Below, piece after piece: positions 1-9,001 of a DNA stretch of 33,004 bases. This stretch comes from Vitrella brassicaformis. Its lineage: Eukaryota > Sar > Vitrellaceae. The stretch covers positions 1-33,004 of the forward strand of contig CDMY01000218.1 of NCBI GenBank assembly GCA_001179505.1, read 5' to 3'. How positions within the stretch are numbered: position 1 is the first letter of the stretch; each line of letters begins with the position of its first letter. The notes beneath the pieces are model-generated. The model searched no databases, had not been told where the DNA came from, and saw only the letters and a program-made list of their open reading frames with translations. The position numbers and the translations under genes are program-made.

Positions 1-50
1 GCCTGCGATGGGGAAGATCCATCATTGTCGAATGCATCGAATTTGGCTTC
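1..50 (-). other. Possible EF-hand exon fragment at the window edge
   Basis: On the minus strand an open stretch reads EAKFDAFDNDGSSPSQ after an acceptor-like CCACCAG. The AFDNDGSS part resembles the start of a calmodulin/centrin calcium loop (D-x-D-G). The usual Gly at loop position 6 and the hydrophobic residue at position 8 are replaced by Ser and Ser/Gln, so if it is an EF-hand it is incomplete or decayed. It runs off the window, so continuity cannot be tested. Bases 51-314 hold no gene I can recognise. Confidence 0.25.
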
Positions 51-314
51 CTGGTGGTCTTACCTCTCCCTCGTTGGTTGGCCGCCGTCCCGACCGATAG
101 ATCAAACGAAAAGACGTGCCTGGCGTGCCTATCGGCGTGCCCGCCATCCTGCACACACCACATCCGCAGAGCATGAGAATGACTGGAGGGGCTCAACTTA
201 GGAGTGAGTGCTCGGCTCACCTGCATACTAGGTATTAGTTTAAGAGGCGAGATGCTAAGATCTACCACGACGTCTTGACGGGTCAAGGATAATGGATCAC
301 ACCCGTAGCGTCAG

Positions 315-406
315 GGAGGTGTAGCTCAACTGACAGGGGGAGCCCGAAAGGCTCTGGGTTAAACCCGCCGCCCTCGTACAATGTGGGTTCGACCCCGCCG
401 CCTTCC
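315..406 (+). ncRNA. tRNA-like Pol III unit (tRNA relic or tRNA-derived SINE)
   Basis: TAGCTCAACTG (322-332) fits the A-box consensus TRGYNNANNNG exactly, and GTTCGACCC (387-395) fits the B-box GWTCRANNC exactly, about 65 bases apart. GGAGGTG (315-321) pairs with CGCCTTC (399-405) as a seven-pair acceptor stem with two G-U pairs. GTGGG (383-387) pairs with CCCGC (394-398) as a T stem, but the loop is six bases instead of seven. GCTC/GAGC could form a D stem. I cannot build a normal anticodon arm: the middle instead contains a strong hairpin, GAGCC-CGAAA-GGCTC (340-354). It is therefore more likely a tRNA-derived repeat or degenerate tRNA than a working tRNA, and I give no anticodon. Confidence 0.45.
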
Positions 407-410
407 ACCT

Positions 411-1111
411 ATGAGGCGTTCAGTGGAAATTCGCCACAGCAAGTTCTTGCCTTCTTGGCTCATCTGCAGCGCCCGTGGTTTGCCTGTTTCCGTTTGCAAG
501 CAACTTGCAGCTTGCACGATCGCAAGCTCGCTGGGAAGAGTGTCGATTCCAAAGTTCTGATGCTCTGCCGGTGCTGGACTGAAGCCCCGAGTGGTCGTCC
601 GGCGAGATCTTTCTCCGGCACGCCGTGGTAATGAGATTTTCTTCATCATTGTGCTTGGTTGGCGTGTTGGTGGCTGCTCCGGCCTACAGGCGGTGCTGCC
701 GTCACAGAGATGAGGGCAACACCACACAGACACGCACACACACATGTGGGATGAATCAGACCAGCGCAGAACTGACACGGCCGTCCGGTTTGGTTGCCTT
801 TGTGTGTGTGTCTGCAGGTGTATTTGGCCACTGCAGAGGGCGTGGGCTCTGGCGAAACACGCACCTGCCAGGTGGACTAGTGAAATGCACGACAGAAGCG
901 CACACACACAGACACACATGGGGTGCGCCTGTGTGTGTGGTGTCAGTTGGCTGTGGGTGGGGGCGGTCAGCTGCCCTTTGGTGAGGGTAATCTCGATTTG
1001 CGTGTGGAGATCGCCGTCACAAAGTCGAGAGACTGCGAAAGGGTACGCACACACACGAGAGGCATGTCGATTTGTGTGTGTGTTAATTGGCTGGGGCGTG
1101 TGTGTGTGTCT
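411..1111. other. No gene recognised; CA/TG-rich stretch
   Basis: Long open frames occur on both strands, but they overlap each other, are rich in Thr-His and Cys-Val from CA/TG repeats, and match no family I know. The first third is less repetitive and could hold an unrecognised exon. The CA/TG pattern resembles the introns of neighbouring genes, so part of this may be intronic sequence of the broken synthetase that follows. Confidence 0.4.
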
Positions 1112-1551
1112 GGGCACTGTGTTATGTTCCAGAAGATGGCACCGTCGTACGACGAGCAACTCCCAATCTGCCTGATGTGTGGCGTGTTACCTTGTTGTGT
1201 GCGCGGTCGGACTTCGGTGTGTGGCACCGCAACGAGATGAGTGGAGCCCTCCGCGGCCTCACGCGCGTCCGCCGCTTGAAAACAGCAGGACGACGCCACC
1301 CGGCCAAATCGTCGCACGCACAACAAGAAACACACAAACAAGACAGAGAGAGAAGCGTTCAGAAACAATCATGTGTGTGTGTGGCTGAGTTGGACTTTTT
1401 GTCCTCTTCGTCTACAAGCGCTTTGGCTTCGACTTCTTGTAGAAAGAGAGGCGATCAATGGCTGCACTGTCTTCTGTTCCCTGTTGATCCACAGGGGATA
1501 CTGAGCTGTGGGATAAGGCTGAGAGCGCGCTGGAACAGGCTCTCAACGCCG
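1112..1551 (+). pseudogene. Threonyl-tRNA synthetase relic (unprocessed pseudogene)
   Basis: Several collinear pieces match the catalytic core of class II threonyl-tRNA synthetase, which charges tRNA-Thr. GHCVMFQKMAPSYDEQLPIC (from 1112) corresponds to the conserved CPGHCLMF...SYRELPLR region. DFGVWHRNEMSGALRGLTR (from 1210) is motif 2. QQDDA (1283-1297) lies in another frame. LDFL (1390-1401) and VYKRFGFDFL (1410-1439) are again in different frames, and TELWDKAESALEQALNAG (1500-1551) follows an acceptor CCACAG. About 35 extra bases interrupt the run before motif 2. At least two frame changes are needed, the stretch between QQDDA and LDFL is lost, the STRPEK strand is missing, and nothing of motif 3 or the anticodon-binding domain follows. 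Intron-like segments with splice-like borders remain, so it is a decayed genomic copy, not a retrotransposed cDNA. Confidence 0.8.
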
Positions 1552-2141
1552 GTAGGGGATCTGCTCACAGCAACGTCGCCCCCGCCGTCCTACGCCCTGC
1601 CGCTGCACGTGACCATCCGGCCGCGGACATCCTGCTCGGTGGTGCTCTCTGTGACGAAATAAATGAGTCACAGACAGGCAGACACAGTGGGTGGGATGGC
1701 GGGATTCGGGGGTGCGGCGCGCGGGTTTGTTTGTATACATGTGATTGGTTGGTTGCCAGTGGGTGGACAGCGGGATGAGAGAACCACAAGACTTTGTGTG
1801 ACTGCGTGATCGTGGCCAAGGGTGTGTAAGGGTCAAGCGAGAATTGAAAAACAGCACACACGCGTCAGCTATCAATCCATCCATCAAAGTCAGCACTGAT
1901 CCATCTGTCAACCCATCGCCAACTCAGCTCGCCACCCCCACTACCCTCCCAGTCGGTCAACAGACAGCTACCGTCCCCCCCGTCGGACAGCCGGCTCGCG
2001 ACGCCTCTCAGCACAGACAGACAGACAGACAGACGGTGTGGTGCCTGACGCACAGCAAACAAGGAGAGGGAGGGGAGAGCAGACATACACCAAGGTTGCA
2101 CTGATACCTCCTCCCCCATATGTCGTGTCATCCGACCTCCG
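1552..2141. other. No gene recognised between the synthetase relic and the next gene
   Basis: Contains no stretch that I can assign. A (CAGA)n microsatellite lies at 2015-2033. The part just below 2142 should hold the 3' untranslated region of the minus-strand gene that ends at 2142. Confidence 0.4.
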
Positions 2142-4263
2142 TCAGATGGCTGACGGCAGCGCCAGGGCGGGGCCGTCCATCTTGTTGCGGGCCTTGGCCA
2201 CTGTCCGCGAGAAGGCAGCAGGACCACTGCCGCCCGGCTGGGGCGCCTCGGTGGTGCGGAGGTCGATGTATGTCAGCCCATCAGGCCACTTGATCATCCT
2301 GATGGATGCCGCGAAGTCGTCGCCCTCCTCCTCGCCACACAGTATGACGAGTCGGTATGAGGGGCCGATAGTGTTGTAGTGGTAGTCGATGGTGCGGCAG
2401 CCGTCCCACAGGGGCGGCTCCTGGTCCACCAGGGCACAGATGCGACGATACTCGGCAGAGGACGGACTGTAGGACCGATCCGACACCAAACGCGACGACA
2501 GCAATGCCAACCTGAAAGAGCAGGGAGCGAAAAGGCAGACAACTCGACGCATTGCTGTGGTGTGTTCTCTCATTTGAGTCGCTGCATACCTGTTGATGAC
2601 CAACCCACGGAAGCTGCCACACTCGAGAGCATCGTCTGCAGACACACAGACACACAGCGGCAGACACCATCCAGGTCAAGTTGCCTCTCCTGTGGCTTTG
2701 CCCTCCCATCTTACAATGGCACGGGGGATCGGCGGCATCGAAGCGATCTCGATACCTCACCGGAACCGTCTGCTTTGTGTGCACCGTCACCACATACCGG
2801 TCCAGCCTGTCCCGCCCGTTGGCCGTACGCCTCAGCTGCATCCAATTGCCCAGTCGGTGGCTGAAGAGGGCGTATTGCCTCATGCTGGGCGGCCGGCTGT
2901 CGATGACGGCCTTGCTGCCCGCACGCCGCAGGTCGTTTTTCCTCAGCTGGATGGGCAGCTGCTGCACTCGTCCACAGCTCTCGGCGATCCGCAGCAGCGG
3001 CACGTTGCCCGTCCAGTCGCCCCCCGTCACCATCAGGTAGTGGAGGCGGATCAGCCGGAATGGCCGACGGACGCCGGTCGACCGGCGCAGTGGGGCGTAG
3101 CCGATGACGCCTGTGAGGCCGTCGCGGCGAATGATGCTGTCGATGTCGGCGACCAGGGCGGCCGCGACTGTGCTGCTGACCGCCTCGGATGTGCGGCAGA
3201 GGGCGATTGTGTTGTGTGGGGTGAGGGTGGCGGGATCGTCACGGTGGCCGCTGATGAAGGGCAGCAGGGTGCCGCCCATGACATCGGTGGGAATGTCGGG
3301 CAGCCCGGGTAGGAAGGGCGGGTCGGCAGCACCAGACGGCTCTACGGGCGGCGCGTCAATACGGCGGCGCTTCGCATCGACCTCAACCTGCACACACATC
3401 ACACCACACACACATTGGCCGGCATGGTGATGGCGACTTGGTGCAGCAGCCGTACCTTCTTCTTTGTTTGAGTGGTCTCTGTGGTTTTCTCAGCGACGGC
3501 ATTGGCCTCCTCATCGTCTGGCGTGACCAGGGCGAAGGTCTTGGAATGGCCTTCCAGCTAAACCACACACATACACACGCACGCACACCAACACAGTCAG
3601 GAGACGACACACACACTTATCCATTAGTCGAAGTGTACCAGTGCCACGCCATTGAGTCCTCTGAGTCCGTCCTTCAGGGGGCCGAGTGCGTCGGAGATGT
3701 CTGCAGTGGCCCTCTCGAGCATCGCCAGACGCCTCCCACAAACAGAGCCCTGCACACACAGACCACACACATAGGAACGGAAGACACATTGTGAGTGTTC
3801 AGACGCAGTCGTCGACTCACTGACCTTCGCAGCTAAATGTCTGATCGTATCGCCCATCTGCACACACCGCACACACGACACACATGTCACGTCACCCACC
3901 ACCACCTGGGTGCATGGCTTCTCACCTGCGTCTGCAGCGCAATGAAGTGCTCATGCAGGGTAAGCAGCCGCCCAAACGAAGCACAGAACCTCTGCAAGGG
4001 CACACGACACCACGAGATGATCATGAGAAGCAGACAGAAACATGACGGTCTTTGCATGTCTGTGTGTCTGCACATCATGGCTCACCGACTGCTCATCTCC
4101 TTGGGTGCCGCTATGATTGATGAACCCAAAGATATTGCTATATCCACCACCGCCTGGCCAACACCCAAACCACGCCACACATGAGAATTCCTCCCCGCCC
4201 TCGCTCAGTCAGTTCTGTCAGCCCACCTGCGGCAGCTGATGCCGATGCTGATGGGCCGCTCAT
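2142..4263 (-). CDS. Nine-exon gene of unknown family; 501 aa; weak F-box-like segment
   Basis: Exons in sense order: 4263-4227, 4153-4086, 3991-3926, 3858-3826, 3749-3639, 3557-3456, 3387-2715, 2635-2590, 2511-2142. All junctions are GT-AG, phases agree throughout, and the total is 1,506 nt. The start is the ATG at 4263 in a Ser/Ala-rich leader (MSGPSASASAAAGGGG). Exons 3-6 give a short helical, charged region that may be a weak coiled coil, and a KRRRI basic patch follows in exon 7. Exon 7 has LPDIPTDVMGGTLLPFIS followed by NTIALCRTSEAVSSTV, which resembles an F-box in pattern only. The rest is a mixed alpha/beta region ending in PALALPSAI. Exon 4 is a 33-nt microexon. I do not recognise the family, so no function is claimed. 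The exon 7 donor at 2715 (T|GTAAG) is chosen because it is the consensus site that keeps phase. Confidence 0.8.
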
Positions 4264-4787
4264 GCCGCCCGCTGCGGCTATGCTAACGGGAACCTCAAGC
4301 AATGTCTGAAGACCATCGCACCACGACGCAATGAGTGTGTGCTTTGTACGTCTGTGATCTCTCGTGCATTTGCTTACCGCTGAGAGGGCAGCGAATGTCC
4401 GACGAGCAAATCACTCAATCGATGAGTCAATGAGCCTATTGACATGGGTGAACAGCGGTGTTTGTGTGGCGAGGCGCCGCTCTCCTCTCATGTGCGGCTT
4501 ACATGCACTGGCTGAGGTCATACACCCGCAACTGGACGCTGCTTTTCGCCATCTTGAACACACAAGCGAAAACGCCCCAGGCTGCCGGAGCCATGAAGCT
4601 CGCAAAAGAAGTCGAGATTTTCCGTCGAGAATTCTCGCGAGACGCCCTTCGCGCGTCCCGCTCCTGCAAAGACGCTTTTCGCCTCGCCATGCCCCTGTTT
4701 GTTCCGTTTTCTTGCCTGCCAGGCGCCCTCCTCCCTCTCTCGGCCTTCTTCCTCCACACGCCTTTCATGGCGGTGCCATTCATTAAC
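4264..4787. other. Intergenic; upstream of the minus gene and of the RecQ relic
   Basis: Holds the 5' flank of the minus-strand gene starting at 4263. The open frame across 4458-4787 shows no RecQ motif I (GxGKS), so the helicase relic is truncated on this side. I see no clear promoter motif. Confidence 0.4.
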
Positions 4788-5152
4788 CGGCCACGTGTGG
4801 TCATGATGCAGCAACAAGAGATCAACGCCGTCCGCCAGAAGATCGACTCTCTGACCATTTTGACCGACGAAAACAAAGGAATTGTGACGCCCAAGAAGCT
4901 GGTCAGATGGCCGTGCAGACGTGCTGAAGGAGCTCTACGACGCAGGGAAGCTCAAACTAGTGTGTGTCGACGAGGTACGCCTTTCCGCCTTGCCTCTGTC
5001 TGTGTGTGCGTGGGGTGCATTGTCTTGCGTGTGTGTTGTTGCTGTATATGTGTGCAGGCCCATTGTGTATGTCAGTGGGGGAGGGAGTTCAGGGACGACT
5101 ATCGCAAGTTGGGTCTATCAAGAAGATGGCCCCCAAGACGCCGATGCTCGCC
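4788..5152 (+). pseudogene. RecQ-family DNA helicase relic (motif II region)
   Basis: VVMMQQQEINAVRQKIDSL (from 4797) matches the RecQ pattern of motif Ia (SPLxSLMxDQVxxL), and IVTPKKLV matches the following VTPEK segment. One frame change later comes DVLKELYDAGKLKLVCVDE, ending at a GT-AG intron (donor GTACGC at 4975, acceptor GTGCAG before 5059). The text continues AHCVCQWGREFRDDYRKLG, so the spliced DEAHC...QWG...FR.DY signature of RecQ is complete. A second frame change precedes IKKMAPKTPMLA, the equivalent of the strand before LTATA, and LTATA itself is absent. With no Walker A, two frame changes and no helicase C domain, it cannot encode a working helicase. The retained intron indicates a decayed genomic copy. 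Confidence 0.8.
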
Positions 5153-5259
5153 CGTCTGCTGTGCTGCTTCGATCGATTTTATGAGGGTGAGCAGGTCAAG
5201 TCCCATTTCATGGTAGCGCCGCTACTAGCGCGTGTGTTTGATTTCGTCTGTCCTGCTGC
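5150..5259 (+). repeat. Direct repeat, copy 1
   Basis: This copy starts GCCCGTCTGCTGTG, includes AGGTCAAGTCCCATTTCAT (5193-5211) and ends TTTCGTCTGTCCTGCTGC. It matches the stretch at 6025-6123 apart from short indels and substitutions. It begins just as the RecQ similarity ends. Confidence 0.8.
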
Positions 5260-5263
5260 GACC

Positions 5264-5928
5264 AGCACCCCGGTGGTCATCCCTGGCACCCCGCTGTCGC
5301 GCCTGAGCCCGCCCACCAGCCGTACGACCCACACACACCGATACACACACCGATACACACGATTGGGCAACGACTGACTTTGTCACTGTGTCTGCTCCAA
5401 TGATATCAGCGAACCGATGGCCGGGGGAGTTCGCCATGGACGACGCGCTGGAGGCCGCCAACGCCCGCATGCTGCCGCTGCCGCCCGGCTGGCAGCCGCC
5501 CCCCACCCCTCCCGGACTCGCCGCACTGTGCGACCGGGAGCGGCAGCGGCACTACGAGCAGTTCGAGGAGGGAGCCGGCCCCGCCCCCATATACCGTCCA
5601 GCCACCACCGCACCTCGATGCCGTCCAAGGCAAGCCCATGCCGCCGTCGCCCACGGCCACATACCCTCCTCCCGCCCAGCCGGTGGGGGTGGAGTGGGAG
5701 CGGGTGGCGTGGGAGGCGGTGGAGTTCACCTTTACCGCCCCCCACGGCGAGGTCGCAGTGCAGGGGGGCTGGGTGGTGCGGGAGGGCAGCGGCTGGGGCA
5801 GCTGGAGGGAGCTCCTCTTCCTGCCGGCGGCGGTGGCGCAGCGGCACAGAGTGTCGCAGTGGGTGCGGTTGGCGGAGGTGTCGGGGTGGCGGCGATACTT
5901 TGCCTGCTGCTCACAGCCCCGGCTGTGA
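5264..5928 (+). pseudogene. Fragment of an unidentified gene with a WW-like PLPPGW motif
   Basis: After an acceptor-like GACCAG, an open exon reads TPVVIPGTPLSRLSPPTS to a donor at 5323 (GTACGA). Splicing at phase 1 to 5411 continues NRWPGEFAMDDALEAANARM, then PLPPGWQPPPTPPGLAALCD, up to about 5590. From there the protein-like reading switches by one base to YTVQPPPHLDAVQGKP, then VEWERVAWEAVEFTFTA and a C-terminus ending SQPRL at the stop near 5928. PLPPGW resembles the start of a WW domain or a Pro-rich linker, but the rest is not a WW domain. An ATG at 5436 could start the second half alone. I do not recognise the family. It could be a gene with an unrecognised short intron rather than a pseudogene. 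Confidence 0.45.
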
Positions 5929-6024
5929 GCAGCACCCACCTCACCCTCACTCACAGATGCCTAAGGAGGGGCGGGGGGGCAGTCACCGATTTTTTTTTTT
6001 CCGAGTCACCACCACCGTCTGTCC

Positions 6025-6123
6025 GCCCGTCTGCTGTGTCTGCTGCGTCTGCTTCGACGATTACACATAGGTCAAGTCCCATTTCATTTTAGCGCGAGTG
6101 TTGTATTTCGTCTGTCCTGCTGC
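6025..6123 (+). repeat. Direct repeat, copy 2
   Basis: Second copy of the repeat at 5150-5259. The shared stretches are GCCCGTCTGCTGTG, AGGTCAAGTCCCATTTCAT and TTTCGTCTGTCCTGCTGC. It lacks about 11 bases present in copy 1 around 5221. Together the two copies bracket the gene fragment at 5264-5928. Confidence 0.8.
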
Positions 6124-7051
6124 TAATATGTGTAACTGTGGTGTGTTTTTGGGTTCATGATGGCCTGGCTGGTCTTATGTGTATTATGGCTTTTTTCTTG
6201 GGTGGGCGTCCGTATCTTTTTTGCACCCACAGAGCAGTCTCTCACACACCCACACACGCACAGCCCCTCCCATCGCACACATCTATCTCACTTACATACA
6301 ATGGCAGCGGGTTTTTTTCAAAGTAGAGATATGGATGGATGGCCTGGGTGTGTTTTCACAATCTGGGGAGAGAGGGATGAGGGAGAGAGGGAGAGAGTAC
6401 CGGCATCTCGACAACATCCTCCTCGACGTGAGAACAGCTGCAGGGTTCACGCGCGTCAAGGGCCGGCAGGCAGGCGTCTCCGCTGTCTGGTCCGTTGAGG
6501 CCGCGAACTGGTGTCCCGCTGAGCTTCTCATCCACCCACACCACAGGACAGCCAAATCCACCCACAACCACAACCACAACCGGGGTCAGAAGCGTGGTAG
6601 GTCCGAAGCGTCCCGGACGGCTGCTGCGGAGTGGTGAGTACGGGTCGCAAGAGACAGAGAGAGGGAGACATCGCTGACTACATTTTATATCTGTGGGGTG
6701 TTTCTCTGCTGACCATGCATGGGTGCAGTAGAGACGCAGGGTCAGAGCAACGCACACACGATAACCAACCAGCCGACCACCACACGCACACACGGATGGG
6801 GACGGGTCGATGGATGGATGGATGTGACGATCGCTGTCTGCATTTTATATTCCGCATGCCTTGTCTCTCTCCTTGACGTTATGTCTCACTCACTCTTCAG
6901 TGACGTGTGTGATCTGTTCAACGCTCTCTTATGGACACTATGGACACCAACTTCAGCAGTTCTACAGACACTACACACAGCTAAGCAGACTAAGCAGACT
7001 GCAAAGCTCTCTCTTCTCTCTCCTCTACTGGTGGGTGCATCGCGTCACGCG
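6124..7051. other. No gene recognised
   Basis: Open frames exist on both strands (for example across 6179-6637 on the plus strand, reading YRHLDNILLD) but none shows a convincing domain or a phase-consistent exon chain. CA and GA repeats are common. The part next to 7052 should hold the 3' untranslated region of the minus-strand gene. Confidence 0.4.
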
Positions 7052-8632
7052 TCATGCGCTCCAGTCAGAGTCGCCACCTTCGGAGCCCCATCCATAGCCA
7101 TCCGAATATCCTCCATCCTGCGACACACCACACCACACATCAACCAGCCCACGCAATCCACAATCTTCGTGTCATTCAAGCGTACGTCAGCCGCCCCATA
7201 GGCATCGCCATCGTTGCCCCCGTAGTCGTATTCTGGGTCGCCACCGCCCTCCTCCGCACCATCGGCTGCAGCCGCTGCGGCATCTGACTGATCGACGTGC
7301 TCCTCAACTACTGCAGGCACCAGGCGAGAGACGGGAGCAAAAGAGAGACAGTGAGGGTGATGTCGGTGGTGAGGGGACTCGCTTCCCCTTTACCTTCGTA
7401 CGAGCCATATCCATCGTCATGCGAGCCGCTATTGACTTCGCTCTCCTCCCCCTCGTCATCCTCGCTATCTTGGTCTCCATACGATCGGCCAGCCGAGAGA
7501 GCCTCAGCGGGCTGCTCGTCGACGATGTAGAACCCGCCAATGTGCCCCACATAAGACGGCTCGTCATCTGCTGGTACGCCACAGAAAGCGAAAGCAGGAA
7601 AGCAGTTGTGGTGTATATATCCGTGTGTTGATGAGTGCATCAGTCTTCTCTCGTCTGTCTCACCGTACGGGCCGTTCGCCGCTGGGTCCTGGTCGTCATC
7701 CACCATCCACAGCCCGCCAGTATGAGCAACCTCGTTCTCGTAATCATTCTCTGCATACATACACGCACAGATGGATGGACGGATGGATGGATGGATGCAT
7801 GGATGGCCCGTCCTGTGTTTGTTCGCCCACCATATGTGTCATCTGGCTCGTCATCTAAGACGGTAAACCCGCCAACACGGTACACAGGAGACTCTGCGCC
7901 ATCCGGCGGATCCGCCCAATCGTAGCTGGGCTCGTCGTACCCACCATCCCCTATCACACACACACACACACACAGAGACACACACAGAGAGAGAGAGAGA
8001 GAGAAAATGGAAATGTGCGCACCAGTGAATGGAAATGGGCGCACCAGTTCATCCGCGCCACATGATCCCTCTCTCTATGTGATTCTCTGCTTACCGGCCG
8101 TCGATGAGTGCACCGGCCTCCCGGTCGCGTACAGCTCGTCCATGCGCCCCTCGACCTGGTAATACCCCTCCATGGCCTCACGAAAGTCCCTGACGCCCAA
8201 TGACTGCGCCATATCCCGCGCGTCGCCCTCGTCAATGTCCAACTCGTCCAGCAGCTCGCTCAGCGGCACCCTGTCCACGATGCACTGGGCGGGGATGCAC
8301 GAGTCGAACACCACCTCCTCGCTCGCATCTGCAAAGTTGTGGGCCCTCTGGTCAGGGAGGCGGCCGCTCACGTCGTGGCCTCGATTGCCATCGTCCGGGC
8401 GGATGACGAGCAGCGTTTTGTCGCGGATGTTCTCGTCGCGCAGGCCGTAGTAGAGTGCGGCAGAGGGGGACTTGCTGGTGGAGATCCATGTGCTGCGCTG
8501 CTGGGAGCCGAACCGGACGTGGTCTTCCAGGGCTGTCCGCTGATAGCCGTATCTCTCCAGATCACCGCCTCGCCGCACACCAGGGTCATCGTCTACACGG
8601 TAAAGGACACCTGGCTGAGGCCGCGCAGCCAT
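7052..8632 (-). CDS. Six-exon gene: ART-like N-terminal domain plus acidic exon-encoded repeats; 369 aa
   Basis: Exons in sense order: 8632-8095, 7950-7831, 7750-7664, 7567-7394, 7310-7186, 7117-7052. All are GT-AG with matching phase, total 1,110 nt. Exon 1 (about 180 aa) has GVLYRVDDD, WISTSKSPSAALYYG and SEEVVFDSCIPAQC. The order Arg, S-T-S, then Glu before a beta strand resembles the R-S-E class of ADP-ribosyltransferase folds, but this is a pattern match only and catalysis is unproven. Exons 2, 3 and 4 each encode one repeat centred on GG[FL]xx[VL][DE]: GGFTVLDDEP, GGLWMVDDDQ and GGFYIVDEQP, set in Asp/Glu/Tyr/Gly-rich sequence. Exons 5-6 give an acidic Gly-Tyr-Asp tail ending DSDWSA. 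No signal peptide or membrane segment is visible. The ATG at 8632 is the first in-frame start. Confidence 0.8.
7769..7803 (+). repeat. ATGG/GGAT tetranucleotide microsatellite
   Basis: Tandem ATGG units, with one imperfect copy, lie inside the second intron of the minus-strand gene. Similar CCAT/ATGG tracts occur at 13805-13829, 29378-29398 and 32471-32490, all outside predicted coding sequence. Confidence 0.85.
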
Positions 8633-9001
8633 TTCAGGAAGGGAAGAGAATCCTCCTCTGCGAGCTCAGAAATGGCGAGATCACCCGTGGTTCTGAGTTC
8701 TGTATCCGGGCATCCACGTTTCGAAGCATCTGGGTGCGCGAGGGAGGTGTGCTCTTTGAAAACGAGAATCTGTCGAGTGTGCGTGAAGATCACTCATCGG
8801 CAGGTGTCCGGGTGTTCCGCCGTGATGGCTGCATGACAGATCAGGTACGCTGCATGATCTGCACGCTCTTTGATGGGTTTCATGCTGTCATCGAGAGGAC
8901 AGGCAGAATGAAGCACTCGCCGATGTGATGTGTGCGCGTATGTGTGGTGTGTGTATGTGTGTTTCTCAGGTATCGGCACAGTCACAAGCACATTGTCACT
9001 C
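8633..9001. promoter_or_regulatory. Divergent intergenic region between the ART-like gene and Piezo
   Basis: The two predicted start codons (8632 on minus, 9002 on plus) are 369 bases apart and face away from each other, so both promoters should lie here. I see no TATA box or other defined element. An intron-like TG tract ending TTTCTCAG (8960-8969) sits just before the Piezo start, so a non-coding first exon upstream is possible. Confidence 0.5.

Noticed and set aside
359-1159. Long minus-strand open frame of 266 codons
   Set aside because: It is dominated by Thr-His and Cys-Val repeats from CA/TG tracts and overlaps both the tRNA-like unit and the synthetase relic. Only the last 90 codons look non-repetitive, and they match nothing I know.
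6179-6637. Plus-strand frame with YRHLDNILLD, similar to a kinase catalytic loop
   Set aside because: The match is short, lacks the HRD Asp and any DFG or glycine loop nearby, and no phase-consistent exons surround it.
8339-8836. Plus-strand open frame antisense to the ART-like gene
   Set aside because: It mirrors exon 1 of the minus-strand gene, which has a coherent domain and spliced continuation; the plus frame has neither.
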